A DNA stretch of 64,000 bases from Ectopseudomonas composti (GCF_001567565.1 NZ_LSSW01000030.1:207923-271922); one strand, 5' to 3'. Shown: positions 1-9,420, counted from the stretch's first letter. Notes: generated by a model from the sequence alone, not told the origin. Made by a program: numbers and translations.

Positions 1-71
1 CAGCATAAAACGGGGCTTGAGCAGCATTATCCAGCGCGGAATGAACGTCCGTCGGGACGCTGATCTAATTG

Positions 72-87
72 GTTGCACCTAGTTGCA
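72..87 (+). promoter_or_regulatory. Tandem PutA operator motifs (GTTGCA x2)
   Basis: Two copies of GTTGCA lie at 72-77 and 82-87, exactly 10 bp apart, so on the same face of the helix, 150 bp upstream of putA. GTTGCA is the consensus bound by the ribbon-helix-helix domain of E. coli PutA, and the PutA encoded here carries that domain. Autorepression of putA in the absence of proline is therefore likely. The motif match is seen directly; its function is inferred. Confidence 0.6.
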
Positions 88-131
88 CCAAGGACCAAAG
101 CAGGTTTAATCTCCCGCAGCTTTTTTGCTGC

Positions 132-198
132 CCGCCATTCATGGCGGCAACGCATCGGGCCGTCGCAGGCGACGTCAAAAATTGCCCAGGCAATTTTT
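132..198. repeat. Three consecutive perfect palindromes upstream of putA
   Basis: Three perfect inverted repeats follow one another, each with a 2-nt centre: CCGCCAT/ATGGCGG (132-147), CGTCGC/GCGACG (161-174) and AAAAATTGCC/GGCAATTTTT (177-198). They fill most of the space between the GTTGCA operators and the putA ribosome binding site. They could be leader hairpins, a composite terminator of an upstream gene, or a dispersed repeat. The structure is seen; the role is unknown. Confidence 0.55.
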
Positions 199-234
199 CT
201 ACCGTGCATAACCTGACAATAAGTAGGACTCTCC

Positions 235-3200
235 ATGGCTACTACCACTCTTGGCGTAAAACTCGACGATGCCACCCGCGAGCGCCTGAAAAAGGCCGCC
301 GCGCAGATCGACCGTACGCCGCACTGGATGATCAAGCAGGCGATCTTCAATTATCTGGAGCAAGTCGAGAGTGGCCTGACGCCCGCCGAACATGCCGGCC
401 TGGCTGCCGCAGCCGGTGAGGAAGCCCTGGAGTCGCTGACCGAGCAAGGCCTGCAGGTGTTTCTCGACTTCGCCGAGAGCATTCTCCCGCAGTCGGTACT
501 GCGCGCCGCCATCACCAGCGCCTACCGTCGCCCGGAGACCGAAGTGGTGCCGATGCTGCTGGAGCAGGCACGCCTGAACCCGGAACAGGCCGAGGCTTCG
601 CAGAAGCTGGCCCTGGGGATTGCCGAGAAGCTGCGCAACCAGAAGAACGCCAGCGGCCGCCAGGGTCTGGTACAGGGTCTGCTGCAGGAGTTCTCGCTGT
701 CGTCGCAGGAAGGCGTGGCCCTGATGTGCCTGGCCGAAGCCCTGCTGCGCATCCCTGACAAGGCCACCCGCGACGCACTGATCCGCGACAAGATCGCCAA
801 TGGCAATTGGAGCCAGCACCTCGGCCAGAGCCCGTCGATGTTCGTCAACGCGGCGAGCTGGGGCCTGCTGATCACCGGCAAGCTGGTGTCCACCCACAAC
901 GAGGCCGGCATGACCTCGTCGCTCAACCGCATCATCGGCAAGAGCGGCGAACCGGTGATCCGCAAGGGCGTGGACATGGCCATGCGCCTGATGGGCGAGC
1001 AGTTCGTCACCGGCGAAACCATCGCCGAAGCCCTGGCCAATGCCGCCACCCTGGAAGCCAGGGGCTTCCGCTACTCCTACGACATGCTCGGTGAAGCCGC
1101 GCTGACCGAGGAAGACGCCAAGCGTTACCTGGCCTCCTACGAGCAGGCCATCCACGCCATCGGCAAGGCCTCGCACGGTCGCGGCATCTACGAAGGCCCG
1201 GGCATCTCGATCAAGCTCTCGGCCCTGCACCCGCGCTACAGCCGCGCCCAGTACGAGCGGGTGATGGACGAGCTGTACCCGACCCTGCTGAGCCTGACCC
1301 AACTGGCCAAGCAGTACGATATCGGCCTCAACATCGACGCCGAGGAAGCCGACCGCCTGGAGCTGTCGCTGGATCTGCTCGAACGCCTGTGCTTCGAGCC
1401 AAGCCTGGCCGGCTGGAACGGTATCGGTTTCGTCATCCAGGCCTACCAGAAGCGCTGCCCGTACGTGATCGACTATGTGATCGACCTGGCCAAGCGCAGC
1501 CGTCACCGCCTGATGATCCGCCTGGTGAAAGGCGCCTACTGGGACAGCGAAATCAAGCTGGCCCAGGTCAACGGCCTGGAAGGCTACCCGGTGTACACCC
1601 GCAAGCCGTACACCGACGTCTCCTACATCGCCTGCGCGCGCAAGCTGCTGGCCGCGCCGGAAGCCATCTACCCGCAGTTCGCCACCCACAACGCCCACTC
1701 GCTGTCGGCCATCTACCACCTGGCCGGGCAGAACTACTACCCGGGCCAGTACGAGTTCCAGTGCCTGCACGGCATGGGCGAGCCGCTGTACGAGCAAGTG
1801 GTGGGCAAGCTCAAGGATGGCAAGCTGAACCGTCCGTGCCGCATCTACGCCCCGGTCGGTAGCCACGAAACCCTGCTGGCCTACCTGGTACGCCGCCTGC
1901 TGGAAAACGGCGCCAACACCAGCTTCGTCAACCGCATCGCCGACCACAGCATCTCGCTGAAAGACCTGGTGCTCGACCCGGTGCTGCAGGTCGAGCAGAT
2001 GGCCGCGCAGGAAGGCAGCATCGGCCTGCCGCATCCGCGCATCGCCCTGCCGCGTGACCTGTACGGCCAGGAGCGGGTCAACTCCGCCGGCCTGGATCTG
2101 GCCAACGAACACCGCCTCGGTTCGCTGTCATCGGCGCTGCTGTCGACCGCCAACCTGAACTACCTGGCCGAGCCGATGCTCGGTTGCGATGGCGCCAACC
2201 CGGGCGAGCCGGAGCCGGTGCGCAACCCGGCCGATCACCGCGATCTGGTCGGCCACGTGCGCGAAGCCAGCATTGCCGACGTCGACAGCGCCATCCTCTG
2301 CGCCCTGGCCAGTGGGCAGATCTGGCAATCCACCCGGCCCGCCGAACGCGCTGCCGTGCTGGAGCGCGCCGCCGACCTGATGGAAGCCGAGCTGCAGCAA
2401 TTGATGGGCCTGCTGGTGCGCGAGTCCGGCAAGACCTTCGCCAACGCCATCGCCGAGGTGCGCGAGGCGGTGGACTTCCTGCGTTACTACGCGATCCAGG
2501 CACGCAGCTTCGGCAACGATAGCCACCGCCCGCTGGGCCCGGTGGTGTGCATCAGCCCGTGGAACTTTCCCCTGGCGATCTTCAGCGGCCAGGTGGCCGC
2601 CGCACTGGCCGCCGGCAACACCGTACTGGCCAAGCCGGCCGAACAGACGCCGCTGATCGCCGCCCAGGCCGTGCGCATTCTGCTCGAAGCCGGCGTGCCG
2701 GCCGGTGCCGTGCAATTGCTGCCGGGCCGTGGCGAAACCGTCGGCGCGCGCCTGGTGGGTGACGAGCGTGTGCGTGGTGTGATGTTCACCGGTTCCACCG
2801 AAGTGGCCGGCATCCTCCAGCGCAACATCGCCGGGCGCCTCGACGCCCAGGGCCGCACCATTCCGCTGATCGCCGAAACCGGCGGCCTCAACGCCATGAT
2901 CGTCGACTCCTCGGCGCTGACCGAGCAGGTGGTGATGGACGTGGTCGCCTCCGCCTTCGACAGCGCCGGCCAGCGTTGCTCGGCCCTGCGCGTGCTGTGC
3001 GTGCAAGACGACGTGGCCGACCGTGTGCTGACCATGCTCAAGGGCGCCATGGCCGAATACACCCTCGGCAACCCGGAGCGCCTCAATACCGACATCGGCC
3101 CGGTGATCGACGCCGAAGCCAAGGCCGGCATCGAAACCCATATCGCCAAGCTGCGTGAGAAAGGCCGCAAGGTCACTCAACTGGCGCGCGTCAACGGTGA

Positions 3201-4170
3201 CGAGATCAAGCGCGGCACCTTCGTCGTACCGACCCTGGTCGAGCTGGACAGCTTCGATGAGATGAAACGCGAGATCTTCGGCCCGGTGCTGCACGTGGTG
3301 CGCTACCAGCGCGCCGATCTGGGCAAGCTGCTGCAGCAGATCAACGACAGCGGCTACGGCCTGACCCTCGGCGTGCACACGCGCATCGACGAGACCATCG
3401 CCCAGGTGGTCGGCACCGCCAAGGTCGGCAACCTGTACGTCAACCGCAACATGGTTGGCGCCGTGGTCGGCGTGCAGCCGTTCGGCGGTGAAGGCCTGTC
3501 CGGCACTGGTCCGAAAGCTGGTGGTCCGCTGTACCTGTTCCGCCTGCTCTCGACCCGCCCGCAGGAGGCTGTCGCCCAGTACCTGCAGCAGGCCGAGGTG
3601 CAGGTACTGCCGGCCCCTACCGAGCTGGACAAGCTGCGCACCGCCTTCGCTGAGTGGGCGAGCAAGCAGGAACCGGCCATCGCCGCGCTGTTCGAGCAGT
3701 ATCGCGCACTGTCGCAGAGCTACAGCGCGCACACGCTGACCGGCCCGACCGGCGAGCGCAACAGCTACACCCTGCTGCCGCGCGAGCACGTGCTGAACCT
3801 GGCCGACGAGCGCGGCGATCTGCTGGCGCAGCTGGCTGCCACCTTGGCCGTCGGCAGCCGGGCGATCTGGCTGGAAAGCCAGCGCGCGCTGTACAGCGAA
3901 CTGCCGAAGGAGGTGCAGAAGCACATCCAGCTGGTGGGTGACTGGAACAGCGTCGACGTGGAGCTGGACGCCATCCTGCACCACGGCGACTCCGATCAGC
4001 TGCGCGCGGTGAGCGAGCAGGCGGCGCAGCGCAAGGGCGCGATCATCAGCGTGCACGGCCTGAACAAGGGCGAGACCGACATCGCCCTGGAGCGTCTGCT
4101 GGTGGAACACGCCCTGAGCGTCAACACCGCAGCCGCTGGTGGCAACGCCAGCCTGATGACCATTGGTTAA
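235..4170 (+). CDS. putA: Trifunctional proline utilization protein PutA (repressor, proline dehydrogenase, P5C dehydrogenase)
   Basis: PutA oxidises proline to pyrroline-5-carboxylate with FAD and then to glutamate with NAD+, at the inner face of the membrane. The 1311-aa length fits the long, trifunctional class. Residues 1-47 form a ribbon-helix-helix DNA-binding domain (GVKLDDATRERLKKAAAQID). The proline dehydrogenase barrel spans about 260-560, with KGAYWDSEIKLAQ near 430 and the flavin-side RRLLENGANTSF near 553. The aldehyde dehydrogenase part spans about 640-1100, with Glu881 (AETGG) and the catalytic Cys915 (GQRCSA). A C-terminal domain to 1311 closes the substrate channel in long PutAs. 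The start ATG follows AGGAC. No putP transporter is adjacent in the window. Confidence 0.97.
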   Translation: MATTTLGVKLDDATRERLKKAAAQIDRTPHWMIKQAIFNYLEQVESGLTPAEHAGLAAAAGEEALESLTEQGLQVFLDFAESILPQSVLRAAITSAYRRPETEVVPMLLEQARLNPEQAEASQKLALGIAEKLRNQKNASGRQGLVQGLLQEFSLSSQEGVALMCLAEALLRIPDKATRDALIRDKIANGNWSQHLGQSPSMFVNAASWGLLITGKLVSTHNEAGMTSSLNRIIGKSGEPVIRKGVDMAMRLMGEQFVTGETIAEALANAATLEARGFRYSYDMLGEAALTEEDAKRYLASYEQAIHAIGKASHGRGIYEGPGISIKLSALHPRYSRAQYERVMDELYPTLLSLTQLAKQYDIGLNIDAEEADRLELSLDLLERLCFEPSLAGWNGIGFVIQAYQKRCPYVIDYVIDLAKRSRHRLMIRLVKGAYWDSEIKLAQVNGLEGYPVYTRKPYTDVSYIACARKLLAAPEAIYPQFATHNAHSLSAIYHLAGQNYYPGQYEFQCLHGMGEPLYEQVVGKLKDGKLNRPCRIYAPVGSHETLLAYLVRRLLENGANTSFVNRIADHSISLKDLVLDPVLQVEQMAAQEGSIGLPHPRIALPRDLYGQERVNSAGLDLANEHRLGSLSSALLSTANLNYLAEPMLGCDGANPGEPEPVRNPADHRDLVGHVREASIADVDSAILCALASGQIWQSTRPAERAAVLERAADLMEAELQQLMGLLVRESGKTFANAIAEVREAVDFLRYYAIQARSFGNDSHRPLGPVVCISPWNFPLAIFSGQVAAALAAGNTVLAKPAEQTPLIAAQAVRILLEAGVPAGAVQLLPGRGETVGARLVGDERVRGVMFTGSTEVAGILQRNIAGRLDAQGRTIPLIAETGGLNAMIVDSSALTEQVVMDVVASAFDSAGQRCSALRVLCVQDDVADRVLTMLKGAMAEYTLGNPERLNTDIGPVIDAEAKAGIETHIAKLREKGRKVTQLARVNGDEIKRGTFVVPTLVELDSFDEMKREIFGPVLHVVRYQRADLGKLLQQINDSGYGLTLGVHTRIDETIAQVVGTAKVGNLYVNRNMVGAVVGVQPFGGEGLSGTGPKAGGPLYLFRLLSTRPQEAVAQYLQQAEVQVLPAPTELDKLRTAFAEWASKQEPAIAALFEQYRALSQSYSAHTLTGPTGERNSYTLLPREHVLNLADERGDLLAQLAATLAVGSRAIWLESQRALYSELPKEVQKHIQLVGDWNSVDVELDAILHHGDSDQLRAVSEQAAQRKGAIISVHGLNKGETDIALERLLVEHALSVNTAAAGGNASLMTIG

Positions 4171-4191
4171 ACGCCAAGGTCATCGATAAGT

Positions 4192-4230
4192 CATGCCGTG
4201 GAAAGCTGGCTGAAAGCTTTCCACGGCATG
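4192..4230 (+). terminator. Strong hairpin downstream of putA
   Basis: A perfect 16-bp stem (4192-4207 with 4215-4230) with a 7-nt loop starts 21 nt after the putA stop codon. It is placed and sized like a transcription end signal, but no T-tract follows, so it may act as an mRNA 3' stabiliser or a Rho-assisted terminator instead. Confidence 0.55.
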
Positions 4231-4430
4231 CTGTACCCACATGACGCAACTGCCTGCAGGGGCTACCCGCCCGGCGTCGTGCTCCTTCCTTTGACCTTAG
4301 GGTCTGCGCCAGCCTACCCGGCCAGCGCGTCGAGCGGGGCCAACCGCCCCGCCCGCTCCCTCCCCTTCAGCGAAACGACCCCCAGCCTGCGATGCAGCTC
4401 GCAAAGGTGTGCGTCGATAAACCCTGAGCA

Positions 4431-4444
4431 TTGATTCAGATCAG
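4431..4444 (+). promoter_or_regulatory. ANR (FNR-type) box of the arc operon
   Basis: TTGAT-TCAG-ATCAG differs in one base from the ANR/FNR consensus TTGAT-N4-ATCAA and is centred about 71 bp upstream of arcD. In P. aeruginosa the arcDABC promoter is activated by ANR from a site near -41.5. With that geometry the start of transcription would be near 4479, behind a weak -10 around 4467-4472. No clear gene lies between the putA hairpin and this box (4231-4430). Confidence 0.75.
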
Positions 4445-4508
4445 GGTGCTACGCTGGCCAAGCGCGCTCAATACCTCAGTCCCCACAGGTGACATGGAGG
4501 TAATTGAG

Positions 4509-5936
4509 ATGTCTGCTTCGACGCAAAAACTCCGCCTCGGCGCCCTCGTCGCGCTGGTCGTCGGCTCCATGGTTGGCGGCGGTATCTTCTCGCTACCACA
4601 AAACATCGCCGCCAGCGCCAGCGCCGGCGCTACCCTGATCGGCTGGTTGATCACCGGGGTCGGCATGCTGACTCTGGCATTCGTGTTCCAGACCCTGGCC
4701 AACCGCAAGCCCGAACTCGACGGCGGCGTATACGCCTACGCCAAGGCCGGTTTCGGCGACTACATGGGCTTCTCCTCGGCCTGGGGCTACTGGATCAGCG
4801 CCTGGATCGGCAACGTCAGCTACCTGGTGCTGCTGTTCTCCACCCTGGGTTACTTCTTCCCGGTATTCGGCGAAGGCAACACCCTGCCAGCGGTGATCTG
4901 CGCCTCGATTCTGCTCTGGCTGCTGCACTTTCTGGTGCTGCGCGGGATCAAGGAGGCAGCCTTCATCAACACGGTGACCACGGTGGCGAAGATGCTGCCG
5001 CTGGCGCTGTTCATCATCATCGCCGCCATCGCCTTCAAGCTGGACGTGTTCACCACGGACTTCTGGGGCGCTGGTAATCCCGAACTGGGCCGCGTGATGG
5101 ATCAGGTGCGCAACATGATGCTGGTCACCGTCTGGGTGTTCATCGGCATCGAGGGTGCGAGCATCTTCTCCGCCCGCGCCGAAAAACGCAGCGATGTCGG
5201 CAAGGCCACGGTGATCGGCTTCGTCGGCGTGCTCCTGCTGCTGGTGCTGGTCAACGTGCTCAGCCAGGGCATCCTCGCCCAGGCGCAACTGGCCGGGCTG
5301 AAGAACCCGTCCATGGCCAGCGTGCTGGAGCAGGTGGTCGGCCCCTGGGGCGCCCAGCTGATCGCCATCGGCCTGATCGTCTCGCTGGCCGGCGCGCTGC
5401 TGTCCTGGACGCTGCTGTGCGGTGAGATTCTCTTCGCCAGCGCCCGCGACCACACCATGCCCGAGTTCCTGCGCAAGGAGAACGCCAACCAGGTTCCGGC
5501 CAATGCGCTGTGGCTGTCCAACGGGCTGATCCAGCTTTTTCTGATCATCACCCTGTTCAGCGCCTCCACCTACCTCAGCCTGCTGTACCTGGCCACTTCG
5601 ATGATCCTGGTGCCGTACTTCTGGTCCAGCGCCTATGCGGTGCTGCTGGCCGTACGCGGCGAGACCTACGCAAGCGCCTCCGGCGAGCGCAACAAGGATC
5701 TGCTGATCGCGCTGATCTCCACCCTGTACGCGCTGTGGCTGCTGTATGCCGCAGGTATCCAGTACCTGCTGCTCTCGGCGCTGCTCTACGCCCCCGGCGC
5801 GATCCTCTTCGCCAAGGCCAAGCACGAGCTGGGGCAGCCCGTTTTCACCGCTCTGGAAAAACTGATTTTCGTCGCCGTACTGATCGGCGCCGCCATCGCG
5901 GCCTACGGGCTGTATGCCGGTTTCCTGAGTCTGTAA
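4509..5936 (+). CDS. arcD: Arginine/ornithine antiporter ArcD
   Basis: An APC-superfamily membrane exchanger that imports arginine and exports ornithine, feeding the arginine deiminase pathway. The 475-aa protein is almost entirely hydrophobic segments. The first is the conserved GSMVGGGIFSLPQNIA region of the basic amino acid/polyamine antiporter family. P. aeruginosa ArcD is of similar length. The start is ATG 4509, with GGAGG at 4496-4500. An in-frame upstream start at 4431 is rejected because it lies inside the ANR box. It is the first gene of arcDABC and is probably induced by oxygen limitation. Confidence 0.95.
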   Translation: MSASTQKLRLGALVALVVGSMVGGGIFSLPQNIAASASAGATLIGWLITGVGMLTLAFVFQTLANRKPELDGGVYAYAKAGFGDYMGFSSAWGYWISAWIGNVSYLVLLFSTLGYFFPVFGEGNTLPAVICASILLWLLHFLVLRGIKEAAFINTVTTVAKMLPLALFIIIAAIAFKLDVFTTDFWGAGNPELGRVMDQVRNMMLVTVWVFIGIEGASIFSARAEKRSDVGKATVIGFVGVLLLLVLVNVLSQGILAQAQLAGLKNPSMASVLEQVVGPWGAQLIAIGLIVSLAGALLSWTLLCGEILFASARDHTMPEFLRKENANQVPANALWLSNGLIQLFLIITLFSASTYLSLLYLATSMILVPYFWSSAYAVLLAVRGETYASASGERNKDLLIALISTLYALWLLYAAGIQYLLLSALLYAPGAILFAKAKHELGQPVFTALEKLIFVAVLIGAAIAAYGLYAGFLSL

Positions 5937-6010
5937 CACCGCTGGCCATGAGCGGCCCGCGACGGGGCGCCGGCCAGCCTGAAAACTCGCTCTACGAGAA
6001 GGAGTTCGAC

Positions 6011-7261
6011 ATGTCCAAGAAAGCCCTAGGCGTTCATTCCGAAGCCGGCAAATTGCACAAGGTGATGGTCTGCTCGCCGGGCCTGGCGCACCTGCGCCTG
6101 ACCCCTGCCAACTGCGACGAACTGTTGTTCGACGACGTGATCTGGGTGTCCCAGGCCAAGCGCGATCACTTCGACTTCATGACCAAGATGCGCGAACGCG
6201 GCATCGAGGTGGTGGAGATGCACAACCTGCTCGAGGAGACGGTGCGCGACCCGCAGGCGCTGCAGTGGATCCTCGACCGCAAGATCACCGCCAACAGCGT
6301 CGGCCTCGGCCTGCTCACGGAAGTGCGCGATTTCGTCGAGTCCCTGGAGCCGCGACGCATCGCCGAGTTCCTCATCGGCGGCGTGTCCGGCGCCGACCTG
6401 GCCAAGCACCAGGAATCCGAGGCGGCGAAGATGTTCAACGCCTACCTGGGCGAAGCCAGCTTCATCTTCCCGCCACTGCCCAACACCCAGTTCACCCGCG
6501 ACACCACCTGCTGGATCTACGGCGGCGTCACCCTCAACCCCATGCACTGGCCGGCACGGCGCCAGGAAACCCTGCTGGCCAGCGCCATCTACAAATTCCA
6601 CCCGGACTTCGCCGGTGAACAGTTCGAGATCTGGTACGGCGACCCGGACAAGGATCACGGCTCGGCCTCGCTGGAAGGCGGCGACGTCATGCCAATCGGC
6701 AACGGCACCGTGCTGATCGGCATGGGCGAACGCACCACGCACCAGGCCATTGGCCAGGTGGCCCGCGCACTGTTCGCCAAGGGCGCGGCGGACAAGGTCA
6801 TAGTCGCCGGCCTCGATCGCTCCCGTGCGGCCATGCACCTGGACACTGTGTTCAGCTTCTGCGACCGCGACCTGGTGACCATCTTCCCGGAAGTGGCCAA
6901 CTCCATCGTGCCCTTCACCCTGCGCCCGGACGAGAGCCGCCCCGGCGGCATCGACGTGCGCCGCGAGGACAAACCCTTCGTCGAGGTGGTCGCCGAATCG
7001 CTCGGCCTGGCCAAGCTGCGCGTGGTGGAAACCGGCGGTGACGCCTACGAGGCCGAGCGCGAGCAGTGGGACGACGGCAACAACGTGATCTGCCTGGAGC
7101 CGGGGGTGGTGATCGGCTACGACCGCAATACCTACACCAACACCCTGCTGCGCAAGGCCGGCGTCGAGGTCATCACCATCAGCGCCAGCGAACTGGGGCG
7201 CGGCCGTGGCGGCGGCCATTGCATGACCTGCCCGATCATCCGCGACCCTATCGATTACTGA
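6011..7261 (+). CDS. arcA: Arginine deiminase ArcA
   Basis: Hydrolyses arginine to citrulline and ammonia, the first step of the deiminase pathway; cytoplasmic. The 416-aa protein carries the guanidino-modifying-enzyme motifs FTRDTTCWIYGGV, EGGDVMPI, HLDTVFSFCDRD and the C-terminal GGGHCMTCPI, in which Cys404 is the expected nucleophile (Cys406 in the P. aeruginosa enzyme). The start ATG 6011 is preceded by AAGGAG; the open frame extends further upstream, overlapping arcD, but without a suitable start. It lies 74 nt after arcD in the same operon. Confidence 0.97.
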   Translation: MSKKALGVHSEAGKLHKVMVCSPGLAHLRLTPANCDELLFDDVIWVSQAKRDHFDFMTKMRERGIEVVEMHNLLEETVRDPQALQWILDRKITANSVGLGLLTEVRDFVESLEPRRIAEFLIGGVSGADLAKHQESEAAKMFNAYLGEASFIFPPLPNTQFTRDTTCWIYGGVTLNPMHWPARRQETLLASAIYKFHPDFAGEQFEIWYGDPDKDHGSASLEGGDVMPIGNGTVLIGMGERTTHQAIGQVARALFAKGAADKVIVAGLDRSRAAMHLDTVFSFCDRDLVTIFPEVANSIVPFTLRPDESRPGGIDVRREDKPFVEVVAESLGLAKLRVVETGGDAYEAEREQWDDGNNVICLEPGVVIGYDRNTYTNTLLRKAGVEVITISASELGRGRGGGHCMTCPIIRDPIDY

Positions 7262-7325
7262 CCCCGCCAACCCCGGCGGCCATCCGCTGCCGGGGTGCTT
7301 CGACGGCCCACAAGGAGAGAGAACC

Positions 7326-8336
7326 ATGGCGTTCAACATGCACAACCGCCACCTGCTCAGCCTGATGCACCACAGCACCCGCGAGCTGCGTTACCTGCTC
7401 GACCTGTCGCGCGACCTCAAGCGCGCCAAGTACACCGGCACCGAGCAGCAACATCTGCACCGCAAGAACATCGCGCTGATCTTCGAGAAGACCTCCACCC
7501 GCACCCGCTGCGCCTTCGAGGTGGCCGCCTACGACCAGGGCGCCAACGTCACCTACATCGACCCCAACTCCTCGCAGATCGGCCACAAGGAATCGATGAA
7601 GGACACCGCCCGCGTGCTCGGGCGCATGTACGACGCCATCGAGTACCGCGGCTTCAAGCAGGAGATCGTCGAAGAACTGGCCACCTACGCCGGCGTGCCG
7701 GTGTTCAACGGCCTGACCGACGAGTACCACCCGACGCAGATGCTCGCCGACGTGCTGACCATGCGCGAACACAGCGACAAGCCGCTGCACGACATCGCCT
7801 ACGCCTACCTCGGTGATGCGCGCAACAACATGGGCAACTCGCTGCTGCTGATCGGCGCCAAGCTCGGCATGGACGTGCGCATCGCCGCGCCCAAGGCGCT
7901 GTGGCCGAGCGACGAACACGTCGCCGCCTGCAAGCGCTTCGCCGAGGAAAGCGGCGCGCGCCTACTGCTCACCGAAGATCCGAAGGAAGCGGTCAAGGGC
8001 GTCGACTTCGTCCACACCGACGTCTGGGTGTCGATGGGCGAGCCGGTGGAAGCCTGGGGCGAGCGTATCCAGGAACTGCTGCCCTACCAGGTCAATGCCG
8101 AAATCATGAAAGCCGCCGGCAACCCACGGGTGAAGTTCATGCATTGCCTGCCCGCCTTCCACAACAGCGAAACCAAGGTCGGCAAGCAGATCGCGGAGAA
8201 GCACCCACAGCTGGCCAACGGCATCGAGGTCACCGAAGAGGTGTTCGAGTCGCCCTGGAACATCGCCTTCGAACAGGCAGAAAACCGCATGCACACCATC
8301 AAGGCGATTCTGGTGGCCACTCTGGCTGATATCTGA
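7326..8336 (+). CDS. arcB: Catabolic ornithine carbamoyltransferase ArcB
   Basis: Converts citrulline and phosphate to ornithine and carbamoyl phosphate, the reverse of the biosynthetic reaction. The 336-aa protein has the carbamoyl-phosphate loop EKTSTRTRCAFEVA near residue 55 and HCLPAFH near residue 272, both diagnostic of the family. Position between arcA and arcC identifies it as the catabolic enzyme rather than ArgF. AAGGAGAGA precedes ATG 7326. Confidence 0.97.
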   Translation: MAFNMHNRHLLSLMHHSTRELRYLLDLSRDLKRAKYTGTEQQHLHRKNIALIFEKTSTRTRCAFEVAAYDQGANVTYIDPNSSQIGHKESMKDTARVLGRMYDAIEYRGFKQEIVEELATYAGVPVFNGLTDEYHPTQMLADVLTMREHSDKPLHDIAYAYLGDARNNMGNSLLLIGAKLGMDVRIAAPKALWPSDEHVAACKRFAEESGARLLLTEDPKEAVKGVDFVHTDVWVSMGEPVEAWGERIQELLPYQVNAEIMKAAGNPRVKFMHCLPAFHNSETKVGKQIAEKHPQLANGIEVTEEVFESPWNIAFEQAENRMHTIKAILVATLADI

Positions 8337-8353
8337 CGCGGCTCGCTTGTCTC

Positions 8354-8377
8354 CCCTCTCCCGTTGATGGGAGAGGG
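8354..8377 (+). terminator. Hairpin after arcB
   Basis: A 9-bp perfect stem, CCCTCTCCC/GGGAGAGGG with loop GTTGAT, starts 17 nt after the arcB stop. There is no T-tract. It may set partial termination or protect the arcDAB message 3' end, as intercistronic hairpins often do. The sequence also resembles a common dispersed pseudomonad repeat. Confidence 0.4.
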
Positions 8378-8397
8378 CCTGGCCGGCAACTCAGTCA

Positions 8398-8459
8398 CGT
8401 AGCCCGGATGCAATCCGGGAATGACCTGCACCTCCGCCCCGGATTACATCCGGGCTACG
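8398..8459. repeat. REP-type inverted pair between arcB and arcC
   Basis: Two 22-nt arms of the GTAGCCCGGATGCAATCCGG type, at 8398-8419 and 8438-8459, are inverted with 21 of 22 positions complementary. The same pair occurs perfectly between prmC and prfA (38885-38937). It is an extragenic palindromic repeat lying inside the operon, 23 nt before arcC. Confidence 0.75.
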
Positions 8460-8482
8460 AACACGAACAAGGAGAATCGCAC

Positions 8483-9409
8483 ATGCGACTCGTCATCGCC
8501 CTGGGCGGTAACGCCCTGCTTCGTCGCGGCGAAGCCATGACCGCGGACAACCAGCGTGACAACGTGCGCGTCGCCTGCCAGCAGATCGCCAAGGTAGCGC
8601 CAGGCGTTGAGCTGGTGATCGCCCATGGCAACGGCCCTCAGGTCGGCCTGCTGGCCCTGCAGGGCAACGCCTATGATGCCGCCAACCCTTACCCACTGGA
8701 CGTACTCGGCGCCGAAACCGAAGGCATGATCGGCTACATGATCGAGCAGGAGCTGGGCAATCTGCTGCCCTTCGAGGTGCCCTTCGCCACCATCCTCACC
8801 CAGGTGGAAGTGGATGGCGCCGACCCGGCCTTCAAGCACCCCAGCAAACCCATCGGCCCGGTCTACAGCAAAGAAGAGGCCCAACGCCTGGCCGCCGAAA
8901 AAGGCTGGAGCATCGCCGCCGACGGCGACAAGTTCCGCCGTGTGGTGGCCAGTCCACGGCCGCAGCGCATCTTCGAGATCCGCCCGATCAAATGGCTGCT
9001 GGAAAAGGGCAGCGTGGTGATCTGCGCGGGTGGCGGTGGCATCCCGACGATGTACGACGGCCAGCAGTTGCGTGGCGTCGAGGCAGTGATCGACAAGGAC
9101 CTGTGCTCGGCACTGCTGGCCGAACAGCTGGCTGCCGACCTGCTGGTGATCGCCACCGATGTCGACGCCGTCTACATGGACTGGGGCAAGCCGACGCAGC
9201 ACTCCATTGCTGCAGCCCATCCCGACGCGCTGGCAAAGCTCGGCTTCGCTGCCGGCTCCATGGGACCGAAAGTGCAGGCCGCCTGTGAGTTCGCGCGCAA
9301 TACCGGCAACACCGCGGTGATCGGCTCGCTGGAGAACATCGAGGCCATCGTCCAGGGGCATTGCGGCACACGCATCAGCCTGGACTGCAACTGCATCGTC
9401 TATCGCTGA
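8483..9409 (+). CDS. arcC: Carbamate kinase ArcC
   Basis: Transfers phosphate from carbamoyl phosphate to ADP, giving ATP, CO2 and ammonia: the energy-yielding step of the deiminase pathway. The 308-aa protein begins MRLVIALGGNALLRRGE, the amino-acid-kinase nucleotide loop, and has the family motifs VIAHGNGPQVGLLALQ and CAGGGGIPTMY. The start ATG 8483 follows AAGGAGA. The open frame upstream of it lies in the REP element and is not coding. Confidence 0.97.
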   Translation: MRLVIALGGNALLRRGEAMTADNQRDNVRVACQQIAKVAPGVELVIAHGNGPQVGLLALQGNAYDAANPYPLDVLGAETEGMIGYMIEQELGNLLPFEVPFATILTQVEVDGADPAFKHPSKPIGPVYSKEEAQRLAAEKGWSIAADGDKFRRVVASPRPQRIFEIRPIKWLLEKGSVVICAGGGGIPTMYDGQQLRGVEAVIDKDLCSALLAEQLAADLLVIATDVDAVYMDWGKPTQHSIAAAHPDALAKLGFAAGSMGPKVQAACEFARNTGNTAVIGSLENIEAIVQGHCGTRISLDCNCIVYR

Positions 9410-9420
9410 GAGATGCACTC

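Noticed and set aside
199..4110. Very long antisense frames (637 and 660 aa) opposite putA
   Set aside because: They arise from the GC-rich third codon positions of putA; their composition is Gln/His/Ala/Val-rich, with no motifs.
4431..4508. Longer ArcD start at 4431
   Set aside because: It would start inside the ANR box; GGAGG and family length support ATG 4509.
8354..8377. Attenuator or riboswitch before arcC
   Set aside because: Only a simple hairpin and a REP pair are visible; no leader peptide or known aptamer pattern.
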